Shown one piece after another: positions 51,346 through 57,929 of a DNA stretch of 57,929 nucleotides (position 1 is its first letter; every line of letters begins with the position of its first letter). The DNA comes from Betaproteobacteria bacterium (lineage in GTDB: Bacteria > Acidobacteriota > Terriglobia > Acidiferrales > UBA7541): NCBI GenBank assembly GCA_903970165.1, contig CAJCHZ010000099.1, positions 1 through 57,929 of the forward strand, in the 5' to 3' direction. The position numbers were made by a program, and so were the translations under genes. The notes under the pieces were generated by a model. The model worked only from the letters and a program-made list of their open reading frames with translations. It ran no database searches and had not been told where the DNA came from.

Positions 51346-52287
51346 ATGCGAAAACTAACCGTCCTCTCTTCTCTGCTTTTTCTCTTCACCCTCGCAACCG
51401 GCGCACAGACCGACGCGCCCCTCGCCTTCACGCTAAAGCCTCTCGCCAACAACGTCTACGCCGCCATCAAAGCCCCAAACAGTAAAGCCGGTTCCAATGC
51501 GGGTTTCGTCATCGGCGACGACGGGGTCGCCGTCATAGACACGTTCCAGGACGCCGACGCCGCGAAACAACTCCTCGCCGAAATCCAGAAACTCACCAAG
51601 CTCCCCATAAAGTTTGTTGTCAACACGCACTATCATCTCGATCACGTCACCGGCAATGGCGTCTTTGCACAAGCCGGCGCTGTCATTATCGCCCACAAAA
51701 ACGTCCCAGGCTGGATTCACACCGAAAACCTCAAGTTCTTTGGCCCTACTCCGAAGCCTGAACAAAAAGCATGGGTGGACGGAATCGTGTCGCCCAACCT
51801 CGTCTACGACTCCTCCATCGAGCTTCTCCTGGGATCGAAGCGCGTTCTGGTTCGCTATTTCCTCGGCCACACCGGCGGAGATTCGGTCGTCTCTATCCCC
51901 GATGCGAATGTTTATTTCTGCGGCGATCTTTTCTGGAACAAAACGCTGCCCAACTTGATTGACGCCTCGACGGAAAAGTGGATAGCCAGCGACAACAAAA
52001 TGGCGGCCGAAGGACCGAGGGCGACTTTTGTTCCGGGTCACGGTGAAGTGGGAACGGCCGCCGACGTTCTTGCGCACGCCGGATACATCACGGATTTGCG
52101 CAATGCGCTCGTGCAACCGGTGAAGGATGGCCTAAAAGACGATGCGCTGGTGAACGCTGTTCTGCCGGTACTCAAACAAAAATACGGCGACTGGAATTTC
52201 TTCGATCACTTTGCCAAGCCCAACATTCTCGATACAGCGAAGGAATTGCGCGGCGAGAAGAAAATTCCGCAGCCTGCTGCAAAGTAG
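51346..52287 (+). CDS. Secreted metallo-beta-lactamase-fold hydrolase
   Basis: A 313-residue protein. ATG 51346 (MRKLTVLSSLLFLFTLATGAQ) gives a clear Sec signal peptide. The binuclear zinc site is intact: THYHLDHVTGN (H-x-H-x-D-H), GHTGGDSVV, CGDLFWN and PGHGEVG. The substrate is not predictable; such quinoprotein-relay or lactamase-like enzymes hydrolyse various esters and lactones in the periplasm. It follows hisA by 59 bases on the same strand but is unlikely to belong to histidine synthesis. Confidence 0.85.
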   Translation: MRKLTVLSSLLFLFTLATGAQTDAPLAFTLKPLANNVYAAIKAPNSKAGSNAGFVIGDDGVAVIDTFQDADAAKQLLAEIQKLTKLPIKFVVNTHYHLDHVTGNGVFAQAGAVIIAHKNVPGWIHTENLKFFGPTPKPEQKAWVDGIVSPNLVYDSSIELLLGSKRVLVRYFLGHTGGDSVVSIPDANVYFCGDLFWNKTLPNLIDASTEKWIASDNKMAAEGPRATFVPGHGEVGTAADVLAHAGYITDLRNALVQPVKDGLKDDALVNAVLPVLKQKYGDWNFFDHFAKPNILDTAKELRGEKKIPQPAAK

Positions 52288-52351
52288 CAATTCATTTCGT
52301 GCCAAAGAGTTTTTTTGGAGAGGATCTCTTTCTGCAATTCTCCCTGGAGGC

Positions 52352-54139
52352 CTATCTCAAATACGCGTCGGTGATGTATTGCTGGACCATGCGCTGAGTG
52401 TTGAAGAAGGAGCCGTTGATGGCGATGGCGTGCTGCATGATCTGGACGTATTGCTTGGGCTCTTTGTAAAACATTGGCAGAATTACGTTTTCCAATTTGG
52501 AATAAAGTGATTCGGCTTCTTTGGTGTTATCCGTGTGGACGTCCGCCGGGCCCAGCCCGCGCCACGATTCGCCGATCGACCAGCCCGTTACGCCTTCGAT
52601 GTGGCCTTCGGCCCACCAGCCGTCGAGAATACTGAGACTGGGAACGCCGTTGAGAGCTGCTTTCATGCCGCTCGTGCCGGAGGCTTCGAGTGGAAATTGC
52701 GGCGTGTTGAGCCACAAATCCACGCCGGAAGTGATTTTCCCGCCGAGTTCGAGGTTGTATTCGTCAAGGAAAACAATGGGGATAGCTTTTCGCAGCGCTT
52801 TTTTGGCGTGGAAAATGTGCCGGATAATGTCTTTACCGCCGCCATCGTTGGGATGTGCTTTGCCGGCATAGATAATCTGAAACTGGCCCGCATTTTTTGC
52901 AATCTGGCGCAAGCGGTCCAGGTCTGCAAGGATCAGGTCCGCGCGTTTATATCCGGTTGCACGCCGGGCAAAACCAATCGTGAAAACCTCTTCGTCGAGT
53001 TGAAGGCCGGTTTTCTCCCGGACACGCTCCATAAGATCGTGTTTGGCAATGAGATGCGCCGACCACACTTCTTCCGGCGGCATGCCCAGCGCGCTGCGCA
53101 GGCTGTAATTATCCTCGCGCCACTGCGCGATCTGGCGGTCAAAAAGCTGCTGGAACGGTGGCGAAGTCCATGTTCCTGCATGAACACCGTTGGTGATGGC
53201 TTCGATGGGCACTTCGGGGAACATCTGCCGCGAAGTGACTCCGTGCTGTTTGGCCACGCCGTTGACGTACTTGCTGAGGCTCAGGGCGAGATACGTCATG
53301 TTCAAGTGCGCGCCGCTCGCGGCTGCTTCTTCGAGATTTGGATAATTCGTCTCCGCTTGGAGGGAGCGCTTGACCAGATCGGCGACGGCAGCGTCTTTCA
53401 AATCAAAAAATTTACTCTGCTGCGGAAAAACGCGGGTGAGATATTCGATAGGAAAGCGGTCGTGGCCGGCAGGCACCGGAGTGTGCGTGGTGAAAACGCA
53501 CTTGGCGCGGACTTTTTCGATATCTTCGCCGTTAATGGCCGTGCGGCCTGCCTTCATGGCTTCTGCGCCGAGAAGTTCGAGCGAAAGCAGCGCGGCGTGG
53601 CCCTCGTTCATGTGATAGCGCGTCAGGTCTTCGTAACCCATCATGCGCAGCATGCGCACGCCGCCGATTCCGAGCAGGACTTCCTGGCAGAGGCGGTAGT
53701 AGGAATCGCCGCCGTAGAGGCCACCGGTGAGGTTGCGGTCCCATTCGGCGTTAGCGGGGAGATCAGCATCGAGAAAATAGACCGGGACTTCGAAACCGCG
53801 TACGCCTTTGACCATGTAGCGCCAGGCGCGCAGTTCGACGCGGCGGTTTTCCAGTGGCACGCTTACGCGGGCGTTTTCTTCCTTGAGAAAATCCTCAACC
53901 TTCCACTCCACCGGCTCTTCGGTTTGGGTGCCGTCTTCGGAGAGATGCTGGGAGAAGAAGCCACGCCGGTAGAGGAGCGAGACGGCCACCATGGGGAGGC
54001 GAAGGTCGGCGGCAGCACGAATGGTGTCGCCGGCAAGGACGCCGAGGCCTCCGCTGTAGCTCGGCATGGCATTCTCGAGGGCGATCTCCATGGAGAAGTA
54101 AGCGACGAATCTCTTGACCGAATTGGCTTGCGTGGGCAT
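52352..54139 (-). CDS. glgP: Alpha-glucan phosphorylase family protein
   Basis: A 595-residue protein of the short bacterial alpha-glucan phosphorylase type. VAYFSMEIALENAMPSYSGG at the N-terminus and GGLGVLAGD identify the branch. TTHTPVPAGHDRFP, GVHAGTW, IGFARRATGYKRADL and EASGTSGMKAALNGV follow; the lysine in the last binds PLP. GAGAGAG precedes the start. It releases glucose-1-phosphate from glycogen or maltodextrin. Convergent with the metallo-hydrolase. A very long frame on the opposite strand is only a compositional shadow. Confidence 0.92.
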   Translation of the reverse strand: MPTQANSVKRFVAYFSMEIALENAMPSYSGGLGVLAGDTIRAAADLRLPMVAVSLLYRRGFFSQHLSEDGTQTEEPVEWKVEDFLKEENARVSVPLENRRVELRAWRYMVKGVRGFEVPVYFLDADLPANAEWDRNLTGGLYGGDSYYRLCQEVLLGIGGVRMLRMMGYEDLTRYHMNEGHAALLSLELLGAEAMKAGRTAINGEDIEKVRAKCVFTTHTPVPAGHDRFPIEYLTRVFPQQSKFFDLKDAAVADLVKRSLQAETNYPNLEEAAASGAHLNMTYLALSLSKYVNGVAKQHGVTSRQMFPEVPIEAITNGVHAGTWTSPPFQQLFDRQIAQWREDNYSLRSALGMPPEEVWSAHLIAKHDLMERVREKTGLQLDEEVFTIGFARRATGYKRADLILADLDRLRQIAKNAGQFQIIYAGKAHPNDGGGKDIIRHIFHAKKALRKAIPIVFLDEYNLELGGKITSGVDLWLNTPQFPLEASGTSGMKAALNGVPSLSILDGWWAEGHIEGVTGWSIGESWRGLGPADVHTDNTKEAESLYSKLENVILPMFYKEPKQYVQIMQHAIAINGSFFNTQRMVQQYITDAYLR

Positions 54140-54288
54140 CTCTCTCGATTCTCCGCTGGCTGCAACATTAGCCCAGCGAGGAAAACGGGCGATAGTTGAC
54201 CTTTAATTGTCGGGGAAACGCTTTCTCCAATCAAGCGGGTAGAGATGGCTGGTTGCCATGGGTGTTCACCCTGGTTCAAGGGCAAGGG

Positions 54289-55401
54289 CTAATTCCCTTT
54301 TCCCGCGGACGACGCATCAGGCTTCGGCGTTGGCCGACTCAGGAGGCCTACATACTCTTTGTAGAATTTTTCTTTGTCGAGATCAGCCTGGACGTCCACC
54401 AGGCATTCGCCCAGGTTGGGTTGCTGGCCCGGGGCCCAGGCTAACGTGTCGCCGTAGGAAGGGCCGCGGCTGATGTCCACATCCATGTAGAGCTTTTGCC
54501 ATTTCGTGATGAAGGTGGGGTCGAGCCAGGCAACGGCGGCTAGTTCGTCCCAGAGGATGTTGGGTTCGGCGTATTTTGCGACGTATTGGGCCGCAGGGGT
54601 CTGGCTTTTCGCGATTTGCTCGATGAGGCTTTTTTCCATGCGTGTTTTGACGGAGATGTCTACGGTAGTGAGAACGAAGCGCGGCCAGTGGGCATGAAGA
54701 ACGGCGTGAGTCGCTTCGGGATCCATCCAGAAGTTGAATTCGCGGCGAGGGCTGAGGCTGAATTCGGGGTTGTCGGTGATGGGCCTGATGCTGCCGCCCA
54801 TGACGATCAGTTCTTTGGCTAGTTCGGAGAAGTGCGGATCCAGAGCAATGGCCAAGGCGAGGTCGGTCATGGGTCCGGCGGCATAAATGGTTACCTCGTG
54901 AGGGTATTGGTGCACCATGCGAACCATGAAATGAGCGGCGTCTTCGCTGGAGGCTTTCGATGTAGGAGCGCCTTCGGGCATGGGCGGAATGTCGTAAGGG
55001 CCGTGGACGGCGTGGCCTTGGGCAAAATTCCAGGCGCCTTGATAGAGGATTTTGCCGTAGAGAGTTTCCCATTTGGCGATGTATTCCCTGGAGTTGACGA
55101 GGGGGAATGCGGCCCCGGGAACGACGGGGATGTCCGTGCGACCGATGATTTCCAGGAGGCGGAGAGTGTGGAGGACTTCTTCGTCGCGCCAGGCGTCTCC
55201 GGTGAGGACGGTGATGCCGAGGACATCGGTTTCGGGGGAGTTGATGATAGAGAGGATGGCTTGCATGTCCGTGCCGCCGGGCCCGGCGGCGTCCTGGTCG
55301 ATGATGACTTTGCGCTTGGTTTGGGCCTGGAGAGGCGGGGTGAAGAGAACGGCGAGGAAGAGGAAGAGCGCGAACGGGCGAAGTCTGGGCAAGCTGGACA
55401 T
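54289..55401 (-). CDS. Secreted nucleoside hydrolase family protein
   Basis: A 370-residue protein with an N-terminal Sec signal (FALFLFLAVLFTPPLQAQ). The calcium-binding aspartate cluster shows as KVIIDQDAAGPGGTDMQAIL (~31-50), an expanded form of the usual D-x-D-x-x-x-D-D. YAAGPMTDLALAIA and VMGGSI match the IunH fold, and PNILWDELAAVAWLDP holds the distal metal Asp. Probably hydrolyses ribonucleosides in the periplasm. The altered metal loop may change specificity. Confidence 0.83.
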   Translation of the reverse strand: MSSLPRLRPFALFLFLAVLFTPPLQAQTKRKVIIDQDAAGPGGTDMQAILSIINSPETDVLGITVLTGDAWRDEEVLHTLRLLEIIGRTDIPVVPGAAFPLVNSREYIAKWETLYGKILYQGAWNFAQGHAVHGPYDIPPMPEGAPTSKASSEDAAHFMVRMVHQYPHEVTIYAAGPMTDLALAIALDPHFSELAKELIVMGGSIRPITDNPEFSLSPRREFNFWMDPEATHAVLHAHWPRFVLTTVDISVKTRMEKSLIEQIAKSQTPAAQYVAKYAEPNILWDELAAVAWLDPTFITKWQKLYMDVDISRGPSYGDTLAWAPGQQPNLGECLVDVQADLDKEKFYKEYVGLLSRPTPKPDASSAGKGN

Positions 55402-55765
55402 GAAAGAGTTCCTCTCAGCGGCGATTGGAGATGATTTGCGGAGAGATGATGGCGCACAACCGAGGGCGGAGCAAGCCCCACCGCAACCGCGGGTCCGGAG
55501 AAGCGATAGGTCCGTTCTAGTTTACAATGATTGCCTTCTCTCCCTGGTTTTTGTATAAGTGTTCATTCTAAAGGCAGTTAAAGTCGTTTGTTTTGACACA
55601 CTTTTACAAGTTTTGATTCTAAAGGGAGTTAGCTGTTTTCGCGAAATTGGCGGACATCGGCCTCTTCCGTGGCCGGTGATGCGTGACCCGTGTTCGTGCC
55701 TCCGTGAACCTCATGAGCCTAGAAAGGTTTGACGCAGGGAAGCAGAGTTCGGGAACGGGGGCGGA
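55402..55765. other. Intergenic region with short repeats
   Basis: About 360 bases without a gene. It carries the paired ATTCTAAAGG repeats listed separately and, at ~55679-55690, CGTGACCCGTG, the reverse complement of module B of the his-operon repeat. Confidence 0.5.
55565..55631 (+). repeat. Two 16-bp direct repeats 51 bp apart
   Basis: ATTCTAAAGGCAGTTA (55565-55580) and ATTCTAAAGGGAGTTA (55616-55631) differ at one base. The second is preceded by TTTTG. They lie upstream of the nucleoside hydrolase on its promoter side, so they could be operator half-sites, or a small dispersed repeat. Confidence 0.5.
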
Positions 55766-56545
55766 TTGGAAGAGAGGGGCGGGGCGAGCCCTTCGCGTTC
55801 GCTCAGGGTAAAGGGTGAGGGTGAGATTGGCGGCAATCATGAACAAGCATGGCACGAGAGTTACCGAATGTCACTAGATTTCCGGATTACTGAATTGCCA
55901 TTCGAACTGGGGCCGCGGAAGTGGAAGGATTTGAAGGGGTTGCGCGGGCTAACGGATTTGATACGGCTGTGGAAAGGTGTGGAAAGGTGTGGAAAAGTCG
56001 AAACGAGGAAACGTCCCGGCTGCTCCGCCGTCGTCCGCGGCGACATCAAGCCCCGCACCGTCGCCTACATGGCCCAAACTCTCCTCCAATCCATCCACCA
56101 CGCCCAATCCGAATTCCACGACGCCTTCGGCCCCGACAACTACCGCAAATCCATCCGCCCCGGAATCACGTCCAACCACACCCGACTCTATCCGCCCGAC
56201 ACCCCGCCCCACGCTCCGATGCCGAGGGCCACTCCCGCCCAACCCCCTTCCGGCGTTGCGGCCCTGACGAACGCCGGGACCCAGGCCGGGGCCCACGCCA
56301 TTCGCTCAATCCAGCCACCGCCACCCAAAAACCAGCCACCGGCGCCAAACACCGCACCGCAACCGCACCCGACCTCAACCTTCACCCAACACGCAACCGC
56401 CAACCAACGGGCAACGCCGGCCACTCCCACCCTCTCGGCACCGCGACCCCTACGCTGTCCACTTCGATCGCTTCGATCACACCTGCATCCTCCGCGAACC
56501 AGAAAAAGCCTATTAGAATCGACATTTACGAACCATATGCGTTAA
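55766..56545 (+). CDS. Hypothetical proline-rich protein, uncertain
   Basis: A 259-codon open frame. The middle part, from about 56000, uses C-rich third positions like the true his genes and encodes VAYMAQTLLQSIHHAQSEFH and DAFGPDNYRKSIRPGI, which looks protein-like. It is followed by a long Pro/Ala/Thr-rich low-complexity tail. The 5' part contains a 10-base tandem repeat (TGTGGAAAGG three times, 55968-55997) and looks noncoding, so the true start could be ATG 56069 or an intermediate codon. No family recognised. Confidence 0.3.
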   Translation: MEERGGASPSRSLRVKGEGEIGGNHEQAWHESYRMSLDFRITELPFELGPRKWKDLKGLRGLTDLIRLWKGVERCGKVETRKRPGCSAVVRGDIKPRTVAYMAQTLLQSIHHAQSEFHDAFGPDNYRKSIRPGITSNHTRLYPPDTPPHAPMPRATPAQPPSGVAALTNAGTQAGAHAIRSIQPPPPKNQPPAPNTAPQPHPTSTFTQHATANQRATPATPTLSAPRPLRCPLRSLRSHLHPPRTRKSLLESTFTNHMR

Positions 56546-56953
56546 ATGAGGCATTCTTAAGACTGTAGCCTGCGCGGATACCCCGCCATTTCTGCAAGTG
56601 CTGAATATAAAGAAGTTAGCCAACCAGCTGGGGTCGCAGAAGGGAGACGCCACCAGAGGAGGGCAACGCAACAAAGAGAATGCAGGCGCATGAAACATCT
56701 TGCCCTGCCTTACCGCAGACCTACACCCAATAACGCGCAACCAACCAACGCGGCAAAGTGATTCATCGCCACGAGTGTAGGCGCAAGGCTGTATGCCGGT
56801 CCTCAGGTGAGACAGAAAAAGCAGATCCCTCGCTCCGCTCGGGACGACACCTCTTCAGTTTTCTACGCTCGGCAAATACCTTCTCGCCAGTTCTTCATAC
56901 GCCCGTTCCCATGCTTGACGCGACCACGGGACATGGACCACACGGGACACGGG
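56546..56953. other. Intergenic region with dispersed-repeat-like sequence
   Basis: No supported gene. Contains GATCCCTCGCTCCGCTCGGG (56824-56843), a short inverted repeat of the kind scattered through acidobacterial intergenic DNA, and at ~56924-56956 another CACGGGACACGGGTCAC run like module B of the his spacers. Confidence 0.45.
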
Positions 56954-57929
56954 TCACTCCTCAATATGTGCCAAAAACTTCGGCGCCTGCCTAAATTTCG
57001 TGGCCTGCTCAAACCCATACGCCAGCTTGATTAGAACCGGCTCGCTCCAGGCCCGCCCGAAAAAGGAGATGCCCACCGGCAACCCATGCACGAAACCAGC
57101 GTTCACCGTGATATTCGGATAGCCGGCCACCGCCGCAAAGGAGGAACTCCCACCGCCATACGCATCGCCGTTTACTATATCGGTTAGCCATGCCGGGCCG
57201 CCGGTCGGCCCAAGGATGGCATCCAGCTTGAATTTGTCCATGGTCGCATCCAGGCCCTCTTTGCCCGCAAGTTGGTGATTTTTCTGGATGGCGTCCACGT
57301 ACTCCTGCGTGGTCAGCGGACCTTTTTCTTCCGCCGTCAGAAAATTCTCCTGACCGAAAAACGGCATCTCTCTCGCCGCATTTTTTTCGTTGAACTCTAT
57401 AATTTCTTTCAGCGTTTTCACCGGCGTGTTCGGACCGAGCCACGCGAGGTAGGCATTCAAATCCGCTTTCAGTTCGTACATGAATCCCAGGAATTCCGAT
57501 TCGCGGAATTTTCCGGCGGTCTCAATCGCCACTGGATCGACCAGCGTCGCTCCTTGTTTTTTCAAAACATCAAGCGCACTTTCCAGCAGTTTGTCCACTG
57601 CAGGATTAAATCCAAATGCCTTGCGCAAGACGCCGATATTCGCCCCGCGCAATCCGTCGGGGTTGAGGAACTGCGTGTAGTCTGTAAAAGATTTTCCGCT
57701 GCTTGCGGCGGTCGCGCTGTCGGCTGGGTCCACCCCCGTCAACGCGCCCAGCAAAATCACCGCGTCGCGCACCGTGCGGCACATCGGCCCGGGCGTATCT
57801 TGCGTGTGCGAGATCGGAATAATTCCGCTGCGGCTCAGCAACCCGACCGTAGGTTTGATTCCGGCAAGTCCGTTCGTGGAAGACGGACACACGATCGAGC
57901 CGTCGGTCTCCGTTCCAATGCCAACCGCC
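56954..57929 (-). CDS. Amidase signature family protein (5' end beyond window)
   Basis: The minus-strand frame is open to the last base of the window, so the N-terminus, including the catalytic Lys, is missing. The part seen starts VGIGTETDGSIVCPSS, the amidase signature with the Ser nucleophile in the DGSI position. NGLAGIKPTVGLLSRSGIIP, SHTQDTPGPMCRTVRDA and the C-terminal GYPNITVNAGFVHGLPVGIS with FFGRAWSEPVLIKLAYGFEQ follow. This matches GatA-like amidases that hydrolyse small amides. Substrate unknown. Confidence 0.9.
   Translation of the reverse strand, partial: AVGIGTETDGSIVCPSSTNGLAGIKPTVGLLSRSGIIPISHTQDTPGPMCRTVRDAVILLGALTGVDPADSATAASSGKSFTDYTQFLNPDGLRGANIGVLRKAFGFNPAVDKLLESALDVLKKQGATLVDPVAIETAGKFRESEFLGFMYELKADLNAYLAWLGPNTPVKTLKEIIEFNEKNAAREMPFFGQENFLTAEEKGPLTTQEYVDAIQKNHQLAGKEGLDATMDKFKLDAILGPTGGPAWLTDIVNGDAYGGGSSSFAAVAGYPNITVNAGFVHGLPVGISFFGRAWSEPVLIKLAYGFEQATKFRQAPKFLAHIEE

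Noticed and set aside
52535..54199. A 554-codon open frame on the plus strand opposite glgP
   Set aside because: It lies wholly antisense to a clear phosphorylase, has no family motifs and no ribosome binding site. Long shadow frames are expected opposite GC-rich codons.
55968..55997. Tandem TGTGGAAAGG repeat as an origin iteron array
   Set aside because: Only three copies, the last imperfect, with no DnaA boxes or replication gene nearby.
1..57929. CRISPR arrays
   Set aside because: No regularly spaced identical repeats of 24-40 bases with unique spacers were found; the his-spacer repeats are diverged and irregular.

Overview
The window most probably comes from a soil or peat member of the Acidobacteriota (Terriglobia, Koribacter/Sulfotelmatobacter-like). 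This is inferred from gene content: a very large TonB-dependent receptor with a carboxypeptidase-regulatory N-terminus, a PRC-barrel stress protein, an alpha-glucan phosphorylase, and tightly packed operons with ATGA overlaps. No rRNA or marker gene is present, so the assignment rests on overall character.

Layout. 1-3.7 kb: a four-gene lipid-modification operon (desaturase, FAD oxidoreductase, DUF1365, cyclopropane synthase). 3.7-7.9 kb: a frameshifted IS110 transposase, gene relics, a PRC-barrel protein and a long gap. 7.9-17.2 kb: a complete Hyb-type [NiFe] hydrogenase operon, hybOABC-hybD-hypABCDE. 17.7-24.8 kb: outer-membrane porin, MFS transporter, tcuA, tcuB and a convergent MmgE/PrpD-family gene, which look like a tricarboxylate uptake and oxidation set. 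24.9-26.4 kb: a stress-type membrane protein and a decayed integrase. 26.5-34.2 kb (minus strand): assimilatory sulfate reduction, cysD-cysN-cysH plus a TSUP transporter and a TonB receptor, preceded by an intrinsic terminator with a competing upstream pairing.

34.3-42.4 kb is a junkyard, probably an eroded genomic island ending at tRNA-Gly. It holds relics of RHS, AbiEii, receiver and PIN/VapC genes, a palindromic element, an intact MFS transporter and a PAS-GGDEF-EAL protein, an AbiEi gene, and an AbiEii toxin whose C-terminus has been replaced by an integrase tail. 42.5-43.9 kb: small hypothetical genes and msrB.

44.0-51.3 kb: the histidine operon hisIGDCBHFA. Its leader holds a strong sigma70-type promoter, a 22-codon leader peptide with five His codons among nine consecutive codons, and a three-way set of mutually exclusive stems ending in a terminator with a run of six T. 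This is a textbook ribosome-stalling attenuator and the most striking regulatory system in the window. Three spacers inside the same operon carry diverged copies of one composite repeat. 51.3-57.9 kb: metallo-beta-lactamase-fold protein, alpha-glucan phosphorylase, nucleoside hydrolase, repeat-rich DNA and a truncated amidase.

Start codons were chosen from overlaps, ribosome binding sites and family length. All functional names rest on motif recognition by eye, not on database searches.
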